64,000 bases of DNA from JAGQOZ01 sp041399205 (GTDB lineage: Bacteria > Planctomycetota > Planctomycetia > Pirellulales > Pirellulaceae): assembly GCA_041399205.1 (NCBI GenBank), contig JAWKTK010000020.1, forward strand, positions 124,001 to 188,000, read 5' to 3'. The notes below the pieces were generated by a model. That model was not told the DNA's origin. It saw only the letters and a list, made by a program, of their open reading frames with translations, and searched no databases. How positions within the stretch are numbered: position 1 is the stretch's first letter; every line of letters begins with the position of its first letter. This document shows positions 50,035 to 59,554 of the stretch, piece by piece. Position numbers and translations under genes: made by a program.

Positions 50035-51165
50035 ATGACAGATACGCTGGCAAAGACTCCGTTGCACGATTGGCATGATCGCCATCAAGGAAAATTGGTC
50101 GACTTTGCCGGTTGGGCCATGCCGATTCACTATGGTTCGATTTCTAACGAACACATTGCCACTCGTCAAAACGTCACTCTCTTTGACGTTTCGCACATGG
50201 GCCGAATTTCATTCGAAGGGCCCGACGCCGCAGACCTGCTCAATCATATTCTGACTCGAAACGTCCTGAAACTTCGCCCCAACCAAGTTCGCTATTCGGT
50301 CATCACCAACGAATCGGGCGGAATACTGGACGATGTCTTGGTCTACCATTGGCTGGATTCGGCCGCTTCGCCTCGCTATTCACTGGTCGTCAACGCCAGC
50401 AACCGAAACAAAATTGTCCAGTGGATTGATGATCACCGAGGTTCGTTCGATGCGAAGCTGATTGATCACACCACGCAGACAGCCATGATTGCTGTCCAAG
50501 GGCCCAAGGCCATTCAAACGGTGAACCAACTGGATGCGTCCATCCCGTTTGCCGAATGGAAATATTACACCGGTCAACCGGTTTCGTTTTGCGGGTTGGA
50601 CTGTTTCATTAGTCGCACGGGCTACACCGGTGAAGATGGACTCGAGCTAACCATCCCGGCCGAATCAGCCTTGGGCATTTGGGAACAGCTGATCGAAGCT
50701 GGCCAAGCGTTTCAAATTCAGGCTGCCGGTCTGGGAGCTCGAGATACCTTGCGACTGGAAGCGGCCATGCCGTTGTACGGACACGAACTGGACGAAGCGA
50801 CCAATCCCATCCAAGCGGATCTTGGTTTTGCCATCAACTGGGATCACGAATTCATTGGCAAAGCGGCGATAGAATCAGCCGCGAATGCAGCATTGGATCG
50901 CCAGCGAATCGGCTTGATGCTGGACGGAAAACGAGTGCCTCGAGAAGGTTATTCGATTTTGGATGCTGCCGGTCAACCATTGGGAACGGTGACCAGCGGA
51001 ACGTTCGCTCCAACGCTACAAAAGTCGATTGCCATGGGTTACGTCATACCGTCGGCAGCGGCAGTGGGCACCGAATTGTTTGTGGATATACGTGGTCGCC
51101 ACGAGGCGGCTCGGGTTGTGAAACTTCCGTTTTACAACCGCAACTCGTTTTCGAAAGGATCTTAG
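50035..51165 (+). CDS. gcvT: aminomethyltransferase, glycine cleavage T protein
   Basis: 376 residues. It transfers the aminomethyl carbon from lipoyl-GcvH to tetrahydrofolate. Visible family features: KTPLHDWHDRHQGKLVDFAG, MPIHYGSISNEH, FDVSHMGRI, the folate-binding Asp in GGILDDVLVYHW, SRTGYTGEDGLEL and GLGARDTLRLEAAMPLYGHE. I prefer the ATG at 50035; a TTG at 50023 adds four residues. First gene of a four-gene glycine cleavage operon; gcvH begins three bases after its stop. Confidence 0.96.
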   Translation: MTDTLAKTPLHDWHDRHQGKLVDFAGWAMPIHYGSISNEHIATRQNVTLFDVSHMGRISFEGPDAADLLNHILTRNVLKLRPNQVRYSVITNESGGILDDVLVYHWLDSAASPRYSLVVNASNRNKIVQWIDDHRGSFDAKLIDHTTQTAMIAVQGPKAIQTVNQLDASIPFAEWKYYTGQPVSFCGLDCFISRTGYTGEDGLELTIPAESALGIWEQLIEAGQAFQIQAAGLGARDTLRLEAAMPLYGHELDEATNPIQADLGFAINWDHEFIGKAAIESAANAALDRQRIGLMLDGKRVPREGYSILDAAGQPLGTVTSGTFAPTLQKSIAMGYVIPSAAAVGTELFVDIRGRHEAARVVKLPFYNRNSFSKGS

Positions 51166-51168
51166 ACG

Positions 51169-51564
51169 GTGAAGCCAGAAGAACTTCTTTACGCCAAAAC
51201 ACACGAATGGGCCGCCATTGAAGATGTTGACGGTCAAAAAATTGCCACCATCGGGATTTCGGCCTTTGCTGTCGAACAGCTGACAGATTTGGTGTACATG
51301 GATTTGCCGCAAGTGGGCCAACAAGTCACAGCCGGAGATTCTTTTGGTGAAATCGAATCAGTAAAGGCGGTTAGTGATCTGTACAGTCCCGTCACGGGTG
51401 AAATTACCGAAGTAAATTCTTCGCTGCCGGACAAATTGGAAGTATTCAGCGACGACCCTTATGGCCAAGGCTGGATCATGAAGGTTCGCATATCGGACGA
51501 AAGCAGCCTCAGCGACTTGGCCGACTTTGCCGCCTATCAAAAACAGTGTGCCGAAGAAGGCTAA
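51169..51564 (+). CDS. gcvH: glycine cleavage system H protein
   Basis: 131 residues starting at GTG. The lipoyl-domain fold is recognisable, with the lipoylated Lys in GEIESVKAVSDLYSPVTGEI. EWAAIEDVDGQKIATIGIS and GQGWIMKVRI are conserved flanks. The protein shuttles the aminomethyl group between the P and T proteins and the dihydrolipoyl dehydrogenase, the last not encoded here. A 126-bp spacer separates it from gcvPA. It contains a short direct repeat (CCTGTTCTGTAG, twice, near 51580-51608), and translation may restart there. Confidence 0.96.
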   Translation: MKPEELLYAKTHEWAAIEDVDGQKIATIGISAFAVEQLTDLVYMDLPQVGQQVTAGDSFGEIESVKAVSDLYSPVTGEITEVNSSLPDKLEVFSDDPYGQGWIMKVRISDESSLSDLADFAAYQKQCAEEG

Positions 51565-51690
51565 CCCGATTTTCCGATCCCTGTTCTGTAGCATTCCTGT
51601 TCTGTAGTTCCCCATCGGTAAAACGGACGGTCAGTTCATGGCCTTGCGCCCCATTTAGACTCACTCGCACTTGTTAAACTCGGAGCTCTC

Positions 51691-53061
51691 ATGCCTTATT
51701 TCTTCAATACGGAAGATGACATCCAAGCGATGCTGGATTCGATTGGTGCCGCTTCGATTGCCGAACTGTTTGAACAGGTTCCAGAATCACTTCGCTTGAA
51801 TCGACCGCTGAACTTGCCGGCCGCCATGGGTGAACTGGAACTGACTCAGCACATGACCGGTTTGTCGAACCGCAATCAAAGCGCCGGTGACAGCATTTGC
51901 TTCTTGGGCGGAGGTAGCTATGACCACTTCATACCGGCAGTGGTGGATGCGTTGGCTTCTCGCGGCGAATTTTACACATCGTATACGCCGTACCAACCCG
52001 AAGTGAGTCAGGGCAATTTGCAAGCCATGTTTGAATACCAAACATTGATTTGCCAATTGACCGGCATGGACGTGTCCAATGCCAGCCTGTACGACGGCGG
52101 CAGTGCCGTAGCAGAAGCCGCCTTGATGTCGATGACCGTCACCAAGCGGCACGACAAGATTGTTGTGGCTTCCACACTGCATCCGGAATTTCGCCAGATT
52201 CTGGCAACGTATTTGGCTTGCCTGGGAACGGAATTAGTCGTCGTCGAATCAGAAAACGGAATTGTCACGCCACAAGCCGTGGCCCAAGCTACTGACGACA
52301 AAACGGCTTGTGTTATCGTTCAGTATCCCAACTTCTTTGGCGCAATCGAAGACGCCGCGGCCATTGGCAAAGTCGCTCGAGAAGCAGGTGCGTTGTTCGT
52401 AATGTCGTTTGACCCTATTTCGCTGGGATTGCTCAAACGACCTGGCGATTTAGGAGCGGACATTGCCGTGGCCGAAGGGCAAGGACTGGGAACTCCGATG
52501 TCATTCGGCGGACCGTACTTGGGAATCATGGCATGCAAAGAGCAGTTCGTTCGCCGCATGCCAGGTCGAATTGCCGGCCAAACGAAGGACGCTCGAGGCC
52601 GTCGCTGTTGGGTGCTGACGCTGCAGACGCGCGAACAGCATATTCGCCGAGACAAAGCGACCAGTAACATCTGTACGAATCAAGGATTGTTTGCTCTTCG
52701 CGCCAGCATCTATCTATCTGTCATGGGACCGCACGGACTCCGCGACGCGGCTCATCTGTGCTTCCAGAAAGCCCATTACGCGGCACAACAGATTGCGGCT
52801 TTGGATCGATTTCAATTAGCCTGGAACCAGCCGTTCTTGAAGGAATTTGTCGTGCAAGATCAAAGCGGCCAAGTCCAAGAACTGCTGGACGACGCCACCG
52901 AGCATGGTTACTTGGCCGGAGTTTCCTTAGCGCCGTGGTATCCAGAACTGGCCGACTGCTTTTTGGTAGCGGTTACCGAACGCAGAACCAAAGACCAAAT
53001 CGATTCGCTCACTCAATACTTAGCACAAGCCTCCAAGCTGGAGACCGTTAGCCATGCGTAA
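51691..53061 (+). CDS. gcvPA: glycine dehydrogenase (decarboxylating) subunit 1
   Basis: 456 residues, the N-terminal half-type P protein of the split (alpha2beta2) glycine decarboxylase. Features include PYFFNTEDDIQAML at the start, FLGGGSYDHFIPAVV, FYTSYTPYQPEVSQG, DVSNASLYDGG and GLGTPMSFGGPYLG. It forms the active P protein with GcvPB. GGAG precedes the ATG by five bases. The last eight bases overlap gcvPB. Confidence 0.96.
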   Translation: MPYFFNTEDDIQAMLDSIGAASIAELFEQVPESLRLNRPLNLPAAMGELELTQHMTGLSNRNQSAGDSICFLGGGSYDHFIPAVVDALASRGEFYTSYTPYQPEVSQGNLQAMFEYQTLICQLTGMDVSNASLYDGGSAVAEAALMSMTVTKRHDKIVVASTLHPEFRQILATYLACLGTELVVVESENGIVTPQAVAQATDDKTACVIVQYPNFFGAIEDAAAIGKVAREAGALFVMSFDPISLGLLKRPGDLGADIAVAEGQGLGTPMSFGGPYLGIMACKEQFVRRMPGRIAGQTKDARGRRCWVLTLQTREQHIRRDKATSNICTNQGLFALRASIYLSVMGPHGLRDAAHLCFQKAHYAAQQIAALDRFQLAWNQPFLKEFVVQDQSGQVQELLDDATEHGYLAGVSLAPWYPELADCFLVAVTERRTKDQIDSLTQYLAQASKLETVSHA

Positions 53062-54517
53062 CCTACAAGCTTCGAAGTTGATCTTTGAATTATCCAAAAA
53101 AGGACGAGGCAGTGTGCGGCTACCGGCGGCCGACGTGCCGGAAACCGACGTGCGTCAACATCTGCCAGCGTATGCGTTGGCCGACAAAGAACTGCCGATG
53201 CCGGAAGTAGCCGAACCCGATGTAATTCGGCATTTCACCAATCTATCCACCATGAACATGTCTGTGGATACGCACTTCTATCCGCTCGGTTCGTGCACCA
53301 TGAAGTACAATTCCAAGCGAAACGAACGCTTGGCTTCGCTGCCTGGCTTTTTGAACGTCCATCCGTATCAAAGCGAAAAGTCCATGCAGGGCTTGCTGCA
53401 ATTGCTGTTCGAATTGCAGGAATACCTGTGCGAAATTTCCGGTCTGCCCGGCGTCTCGTTACAACCCGCCGCCGGTGCTCAAGGTGAACTCGCCGCACTC
53501 ATGACCGCCGCAGCCTACTTTCGTTCCAAGGGAGACAAACGCACCAAAGTGCTCACTCCCGACAGTGCTCACGGCACCAATCCCGCCAGTGCTCAGATGG
53601 CCGGTTTCAACACCGTTACCATCAAAAGCAACCAAGACGGATTTGTGGATATGGAACATTTCCGAGCGAACTTGTCGGACGATGTGGCCGTGTTCATGAT
53701 CACCAATCCCAACACATTGGGACTGTTTGACAAACAAGTGCATCAAATTGCCGAAGAAGTTCATCAAGTCGGCGGCCTGATCTATCTGGATGGCGCCAAC
53801 ATGAACGCGATCCTCGGGATCACTCGTCCAGGCGACTTCGGCGCCGACATGATGCACTACAATCCGCACAAAACGTTTAGCGGTCCGCACGGTGGTGGCG
53901 GTCCGGGAGCTGGTCCGATTTGCGTTTCGCAAGAACTGGAACCGTTCCTGCCTTCGCCCGTTGTTGCGAAAGATGGCGACCATTATTACTTGGATTACGA
54001 TCGGCCGCAGTCAATTGGTCGAGTGCGTAGTTTCTTTGGCAACGTTGGCGTGCTGGTACGAGCTTACGCGTATATTCGCACGCACGGTCCCGACGGTTTA
54101 AAAAAGGTCTCGGAACACGCCGTGCTGAACGCCAACTATTTGCTCAGCAAAGTCAAACACTTCTTGCCGGTCCCGCACGGTGATCGCTGTATGCATGAAT
54201 TTGTCTGCACGGCATCAACACTGAAGAAAGAGAAGGGCGTAACGGCTATGGATATTGCCAAACGTCTATTGGACTTTGGTTTCCACGCGCCGACTGTCTA
54301 TTTTCCGCTGGTCGTACCCGAATGCATGATGATCGAACCGACGGAAACGGAAAGCAAAGAGACCCTGGACGCGTTTGCTCAGATGCTGTTCAAAATCACG
54401 GACGAATCAGCCGAACTGCTCCACGAAGCTCCGCACACCACCACCATTCGTCGACCTGACGAAGTCACGGCCGCTCGAGAACCCATTGTGAAATGGCAAC
54501 CAACGGGTGGTGCTTAA
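53054..54517 (+). CDS. gcvPB: glycine dehydrogenase (decarboxylating) subunit 2
   Basis: 487 residues, the PLP-binding half. The PLP lysine is in YNPHKTFSGPHGGGGPGAGP. Other signatures are YPLGSCTMKYN, LPGVSLQPAAGAQGE, DSAHGTNPASA and YLDGANMNAILG. The subunit decarboxylates glycine and passes the aminomethyl group to lipoyl-GcvH. It overlaps gcvPA by eight bases and ends the operon; the next gene is convergent. Confidence 0.96.
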   Translation: MRNLQASKLIFELSKKGRGSVRLPAADVPETDVRQHLPAYALADKELPMPEVAEPDVIRHFTNLSTMNMSVDTHFYPLGSCTMKYNSKRNERLASLPGFLNVHPYQSEKSMQGLLQLLFELQEYLCEISGLPGVSLQPAAGAQGELAALMTAAAYFRSKGDKRTKVLTPDSAHGTNPASAQMAGFNTVTIKSNQDGFVDMEHFRANLSDDVAVFMITNPNTLGLFDKQVHQIAEEVHQVGGLIYLDGANMNAILGITRPGDFGADMMHYNPHKTFSGPHGGGGPGAGPICVSQELEPFLPSPVVAKDGDHYYLDYDRPQSIGRVRSFFGNVGVLVRAYAYIRTHGPDGLKKVSEHAVLNANYLLSKVKHFLPVPHGDRCMHEFVCTASTLKKEKGVTAMDIAKRLLDFGFHAPTVYFPLVVPECMMIEPTETESKETLDAFAQMLFKITDESAELLHEAPHTTTIRRPDEVTAAREPIVKWQPTGGA

Positions 54518-54550
54518 TTCGACCCCGACGACTGGACTTGCAACGTTAAC

Positions 54551-54886
54551 CTACGAACTCGCGTCTTCCTTGGGTTCGACGCGTAAACGCACTTGGATTT
54601 CGTCGCCCTGAATACGCACTTCGTAAGACGGAATCTTGATCTTGGGATTGTCGCACCAAGTACCGTCACACACTCGAAAACGCCAGGCGTGCCACGGGCA
54701 AGAGACTTCACCATCTTCAAAGTGCCCGCCCACCAATGACGCTCCCATGTGCGGGCAAAAATCGTCAATGGCATGGTATTCGTCTCCCGTCCGAAAAACC
54801 GCCACCATTTTTCCGTCCAGCGGGAAGGCTTCGCTGGAGCCATCTTCAATCGCACCAACTTTGGCAATGGTTTTGAATTCAGACAC
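54551..54886 (-). CDS. Rieske 2Fe-2S ferredoxin-like protein
   Basis: 111 residues from a GTG at 54886, chosen because AAGGA lies six to seven bases upstream and the domain begins there; a longer frame to 54925 is possible. The Rieske cluster motifs are CPHMGA and CPWHAW, giving the C-x-H and C-x2-H ligand set with usual spacing. Resembles the small NirD-like or dioxygenase ferredoxin components that transfer electrons. No partner oxygenase or reductase is adjacent. It is convergent with gcvPB. Confidence 0.88.
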   Translation of the reverse strand: MSEFKTIAKVGAIEDGSSEAFPLDGKMVAVFRTGDEYHAIDDFCPHMGASLVGGHFEDGEVSCPWHAWRFRVCDGTWCDNPKIKIPSYEVRIQGDEIQVRLRVEPKEDASS

Positions 54887-55066
54887 GATGGTTTCCTTTG
54901 TACTACCGGCAGCCGAGCGAGCCACAATTGAGCGTTTTGTTCGTCAAACTGCCCTGTAATCTAACGGAAAATGCTGCGATACTGCTAGACGTAGGTAACG
55001 ATTGTCCCATCGCAGAACCTTTATCCGTCGCTAATTACAACTTCCCTTCGCTCAAGCATTGATGCC

Positions 55067-56896
55067 ATGATAAACCAAGTCCTGAAAGACAAGATTGCCA
55101 AGTTGGCGCTGCCCTTTGTCCAACAACCAGCGCAATACATTGGCGGCGAATTGAATATGGTTCGCAAGGATCATGGCCAAGTGCAGGGCAAACTCTGTTT
55201 TGCCTTTCCGGATACGTACGCTTTGGGCATGAGCCATCATGGGTTGCAGTTATTGTATTCACTCATGAACCGCGACCCCAATTGGGTTTGCGAACGCGCG
55301 TTCACTCCCTGGTCCGACATGGAAGCGAAACTACGCGAACACCAACTGCCGCTGTACAGTCTAGAAACGTTCACGCCGTTGTCCGAATTTGACGTCCTGG
55401 CGTTCACGCTGCAATACGAAGTGGGCTACACCAATGTCTTGACCATGTTGGATCTGGGCGGCGTTCCATTACGCAATGAAGCTCGTACGCTGCACCATCC
55501 GCTGGTGATTGGCGGCGGGCCGTGCACGCAGAATCCAGAACCGATGGCTCCATTTATCGACGCGCTGGTGACCGGCGATGGCGAACCAAGCCTGCCGCTA
55601 ATTTGCGATAAATGGCTGGAGATCAAGCAGCAATTTGCCGCCGAAGGTTTTGCCGAAGGGGAAGCAGGTCGCCGGCAACGAGAGAGTGCCGTTCGACAAC
55701 TCGCCGCCGCCTTGCCATTCTGCTATGTTCCTCGCTTCTACCAACCAGAATACTGTCACGATCGCATCGCCACGTTAAATCGACTCCATTCAGACGTGCC
55801 GGAAACGATCGAACCATCTGTGATATCCGACTTGGACAGTATCCCTCTGCCCACCAAGCCCATTGTGCCTTACGTGGAAACGGTGCACGATAGAATTTCG
55901 ATCGAAATCATGCGAGGCTGTCCGTGGCAATGTCGTTTTTGCCAAAGCACCGTGATCAAACGACCGCTGCGAATTCGATCGGTCCAAACCATTGTCGACG
56001 CGGCACTGGAAAGCTATCGCAATACCGGTATCAACGAGATTTCCGTGCTTTCGCTTTCCAGCAGTGATTACCCGCACTTTGAAGAATTGATTCTCAAGCT
56101 GAAAGAAGTCTTCACTCCGTTAGGTGTCAATCTGTCCGTGCCCAGCTTGCGAGTCAACGAACAACTACGATCCATTGCAGAACTACTCGGCAATCGACGT
56201 CGGTCGAGCTTAACTCTGGCGCCCGAAGTGGCTCGCGACGATATGCGCGAACAAATTCGCAAGAAGATCAAGAACGACGATTTGTACGAAGGTTGTCGCG
56301 AAGCCTTTAAACGCAACTTTGAAAGCGTCAAGCTCTATTTTCTGTGTGGCCTGCCGGGCGAACGCCCCGTCGATCTGGACGGCATCATTGAAATGGCCGA
56401 AACGATTTCCAAGATCGGGAAAGAAGTCCGAGGCCGATTTGCGCGAGTCACCGCCAGTGTGTCTAACTTCGTTCCCAAAGCACATACGCCGTATCAATGG
56501 AACGGCATGCAGACTCGCGAATATTTCGCATGGGCACATCGCTACCTGCGTTCAAAGGTCAAACTTCGCAGCGTCAATGTCAAGTGTCACGATATCGACA
56601 CCAGCCTGCTGGAAGGAATCTTAAGCCGAGGTGATCGGCGGATGGGAGAAGTGATTGAATTGGCTTGGAAGCGAGGAGCCAGGTTAGACAGCTGGCAAGA
56701 ACATCTGGACGCGCAACGCTGGTGGGACGCATTGCAAGACTGTGAATTGGACCTTGAACGCCAGCTTCACCAACCATACGAACTGACCGACAAACTCCCT
56801 TGGGATCACGTGAACGTGAAATATGGTCGCACGTTCTTGGAAAAGGAACAAACACGATCCGTCGTTCAACTTACCTCGATGGCCGATGCCACCTAA
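55067..56896 (+). CDS. radical SAM protein, TIGR03960-like
   Basis: 609 residues. An N-terminal B12-binding-like domain (GKLCFAFPDTYALGMSHHGL...YEVGYTNVLTMLDLGGVPL, VIGGGPCTQNPEPM) precedes a radical SAM core with C-x3-C-x2-C in MRGCPWQCRFCQ. Later segments include LSSSDYPHFEEL, LTLAPEVARDDMR and YFLCGLPGE. Members of this family occur in many bacteria, often fused or linked to a DUF2344 partner near ribosome-associated genes; neither is present here. The reaction is not established. The start at 55067 fits the family N-terminus. Confidence 0.88.
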   Translation: MINQVLKDKIAKLALPFVQQPAQYIGGELNMVRKDHGQVQGKLCFAFPDTYALGMSHHGLQLLYSLMNRDPNWVCERAFTPWSDMEAKLREHQLPLYSLETFTPLSEFDVLAFTLQYEVGYTNVLTMLDLGGVPLRNEARTLHHPLVIGGGPCTQNPEPMAPFIDALVTGDGEPSLPLICDKWLEIKQQFAAEGFAEGEAGRRQRESAVRQLAAALPFCYVPRFYQPEYCHDRIATLNRLHSDVPETIEPSVISDLDSIPLPTKPIVPYVETVHDRISIEIMRGCPWQCRFCQSTVIKRPLRIRSVQTIVDAALESYRNTGINEISVLSLSSSDYPHFEELILKLKEVFTPLGVNLSVPSLRVNEQLRSIAELLGNRRRSSLTLAPEVARDDMREQIRKKIKNDDLYEGCREAFKRNFESVKLYFLCGLPGERPVDLDGIIEMAETISKIGKEVRGRFARVTASVSNFVPKAHTPYQWNGMQTREYFAWAHRYLRSKVKLRSVNVKCHDIDTSLLEGILSRGDRRMGEVIELAWKRGARLDSWQEHLDAQRWWDALQDCELDLERQLHQPYELTDKLPWDHVNVKYGRTFLEKEQTRSVVQLTSMADAT

Positions 56897-57042
56897 CCCT
56901 ACACCCCTGATTTGCCGTGAAGCATCTTTGACGGGAAAATTCGGGAAAGTCCGGGTACGTCGCGTTGTCAGCGAACAGGGAATCCACCAAACTGTAGAGT
57001 TGCCTTTGCTACGAAATTGCTTGGTGCCGAGTGTCACTGGTT

Positions 57043-57276
57043 ATGATCGACGAACGGGAAATCTTTGAAATTATCGCAGCCACGCTGGAGGTCCCGCTGG
57101 AAAAGGTGACGGCCAACGCGGATTTATTGGGTGACTTAGGCGCCGATTCGCTTGCTTTGGCCAGTCTGACCGCCGCCATCGAAGAAAAGACTCAGCTGCA
57201 ACTTCCCATGGACGCGGTGCTGGATATTGAAACCGTGGGTGACATCATCCAACAACTACAGTTGGCTGGAAAATAG
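57043..57276 (+). CDS. acyl carrier protein
   Basis: 77 residues from the ATG at 57043. The four-helix ACP outline carries the 4'-phosphopantetheine serine in LGADSLALASL, followed by a typical acidic helix (TAAIEEKTQLQLP) and VGDIIQQLQ. It stands alone, without fatty-acid synthesis genes beside it, so a specialised role is possible. A GTG at 57031 would add four residues. Confidence 0.88.
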   Translation: MIDEREIFEIIAATLEVPLEKVTANADLLGDLGADSLALASLTAAIEEKTQLQLPMDAVLDIETVGDIIQQLQLAGK

Positions 57277-57489
57277 CCGTCTCAATTCGAACAAGAACAT
57301 CTTCTTCCGTCCGCTGCGAACCAATAGTTCGGTCCTTGGTTCTGGAATACCATCCAAGCCAGGTGGGGCGTGAGCGTTCTTCGCACCGCAGAAAAAAGTT
57401 GCTTACATTGGCTGTGAAACGCTACGCTGTAGGCAGCATCAGCGAGCGAATTCTACTAATCGTTTGTCTCATCATCACGAGGTGCGGAA

Positions 57490-58032
57490 ATGGCAATCTT
57501 CTTAGAACAATCGTGGCCTGTTCTGGCAATTGGAATCACCGCTTTAATCGTAACACTGGCCATTTGGGTCCAGATGCAACGAGGAATCTTGTTGGTTGCG
57601 GCTGCGGCCATTTTGGCGCTAACCGTCGGCGGCGTGGCGTTGGAACGAAAAGTGGTCACGGACTTTGAAGTCTTACAGACTTCGCTGCAACAGATTGCGG
57701 AAGACTTGGCGTCAAACGACATCGATTTAATCGCGCAACATATTTCGGCCAAGTCGCCTCAACTACGAAAAGATGCCGCTCGAATTCTGCGGCAAGGGAC
57801 CATCAAACGAGTGTCGGTGAAGAACAACTTGGAAGCCCAGTTTTCGAACGAAGATCCACCGCAACGAGTCGAAGCGTCTTTCAACGCCGTGGCCACCGTC
57901 ACCGCCAAAGGCGACCCAACGGCCATGCACACCGTTCCTCAGTTTTTTACGGTGGTCTTCGAACGAGAAAACGGCCAGTGGAAAGTCGTTTCCTACACCA
58001 ACAGCGACCCTCGCGAAGGCATCCGCCACTGA
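57490..58032 (+). CDS. small membrane protein with NTF2-like domain
   Basis: 180 residues. Two adjacent transmembrane helices (PVLAIGITALIVTLAIWVQ and GILLVAAAAILALTVGGVAL) lead into a soluble part. Its pattern (IAEDLASNDIDLIAQHIS ... FFTVVFERENGQWKVVSYT) resembles a SnoaL/NTF2-like or DUF4440-type fold. No catalytic residues are evident. It follows the acyl carrier protein gene by 213 bases with no visible repeat or promoter. Confidence 0.72.
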   Translation: MAIFLEQSWPVLAIGITALIVTLAIWVQMQRGILLVAAAAILALTVGGVALERKVVTDFEVLQTSLQQIAEDLASNDIDLIAQHISAKSPQLRKDAARILRQGTIKRVSVKNNLEAQFSNEDPPQRVEASFNAVATVTAKGDPTAMHTVPQFFTVVFERENGQWKVVSYTNSDPREGIRH

Positions 58033-58194
58033 TCACGTCATCACCACGCTACGTTCACGCTGCAACACGCAATTGACAAAAAAGAGACCTTGCAATGCAA
58101 CATAACTCCATTTTGAGAAGGAAAGTGATAGTTTGCGGCTTTTGTGTCTACTGGAGAGTTGGTGCCATCCACGATCTTCATCCTTGACCGGTGT

Positions 58195-58290
58195 CAGCCC
58201 AAGACCATCCAAAAAGCTTGAAACGCAGAGGCGCTGAGGTCGCAGAGTTGCCTGATTCTTCTCTGCGTACTTTGCGCCTCCGCGTTTCTG
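58195..58290. repeat. dispersed CGCAGAGGCGC palindromic repeat
   Basis: AACGCAGAGGCGCTGAGG near 58220 and its approximate inverse TTTGCGCCTCCGCGTTT near 58270 frame a loop with CGCAGAG and CTCTGCG phrases. It belongs to the same loose family as 37223-37320. It lies in the 486-bp gap 58033-58518, which otherwise has no visible gene. Confidence 0.7.
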
Positions 58291-58518
58291 ATTTCTCCGC
58301 TCAAGCCCCTGGTTCGATTTAGAGCGGGCGAATAACGGTTGGTGGGTGGTATCATCCGCCGCCTCCTGCATTCCGCGGAGTCCCAGAAACAGACACTACC
58401 ACAGATACAGTTTTTGACCGTTATCGTAACAGCACCTTGGGTACAGAATTACGAATTCCGTCTACACTACAAAGGCGTTGGCGATTGCAAACACAAACGT
58501 TTTTCACGGGAGCGTGAA

Positions 58519-59519
58519 ATGCCAAACAAGAAATCTGCCTTTACCATTGTCGAACTTCTTGTGGTGATTGCGATCATCGGGATACTCGTTGCACTTTTGC
58601 TGCCAGCGATTGGTGCGGTGAGGGATCGTGCAAGAGCCACCGAAAATCAAAATAACTTGCGTTCTATTGGGCAAGCACTCCAGTCGTATTATTCAACGAA
58701 GCAGTACTACACACCGCTCATCAAGTACTACGGCCCACCGAGAATATTGCCTACTATTCCGGCTTCAGCGCTAGGGAGTACTACCTCATGGGCATTTGAG
58801 CTCCTTCCCTATCTCGACCAACAAGGTGTTTACGATTCATTGGATTTCCGTCAGGCGAGTTGGATCGTTGGGTCAAATGCCACAGCCTTTGGAACACCAA
58901 TTGCAACTTTTGCAAATCCGCGATTTCGAGACGGTTCGCAGCTATGCCCGTTTAATGATACTGGCGAACATGACGGTGCTTTCCCAGAGTTTGGTGGTGC
59001 ATCAATTGATTATGCAGCTAATGGGGTGTGATTTTTTCGCGGAAAGCAAGTGGCCGACCATTTTCCGGAGAATTCGTGTTCAACCCGAAAATATCCGGGC
59101 CGTTCCATTGGAGCTTAATAAATCCGAAGAAGAAAATAGATGGTTCTGACATAACTGACGGACAGGCCCATACGATTGCCATAGGGGACCGTTGGACGCC
59201 ACATAGCATGATAGAGAAAGCGTATTTCGACGAGTCTGGATTCGCTGGGTCAAGTACAAATTCGATTGTACGATTTGCGGATGTGCGAAGTGAGCGAGAA
59301 GCGATCACCGGCACTCCACCCCAACCTGTATTTCCGGTAGGGCCTCATGATACCGACGAATCTGCATACTACAAATTCGGAAGCCCCGCCGTAAAAGGTG
59401 ACAACTGTTGTTTTGTCTTCTTGGATGGTCACACGAAATGGATTGACTACGACATTGACTTCGCAACCTACCGTGCCATCCTGACCATCGCTGATGGCGG
59501 TACGCCTGGCGAGTACTAA
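58519..59519 (+). pseudogene. DUF1559 prepilin-like protein, one frameshift
   Basis: About 333 residues if restored. The prepilin N-terminus (KSAFTIVELLVVIAIIGILV) and DUF1559 features (YLDQQGVYDSLDF; later FLDGHTKWIDYDID) are present. The first frame stops at a TGA at 59029-59031 after AANGV. The next frame continues IFSRKASGRPFSGEF to the normal end. The junction reads GGGGTGTGATT, so a duplicated GT dinucleotide explains the shift. GGGAG lies eight bases before the start. Otherwise intact, so an error is plausible. Confidence 0.82.
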
Positions 59520-59554
59520 TTGGACGATTTCGACCAACTATGCCAACATCTGGC

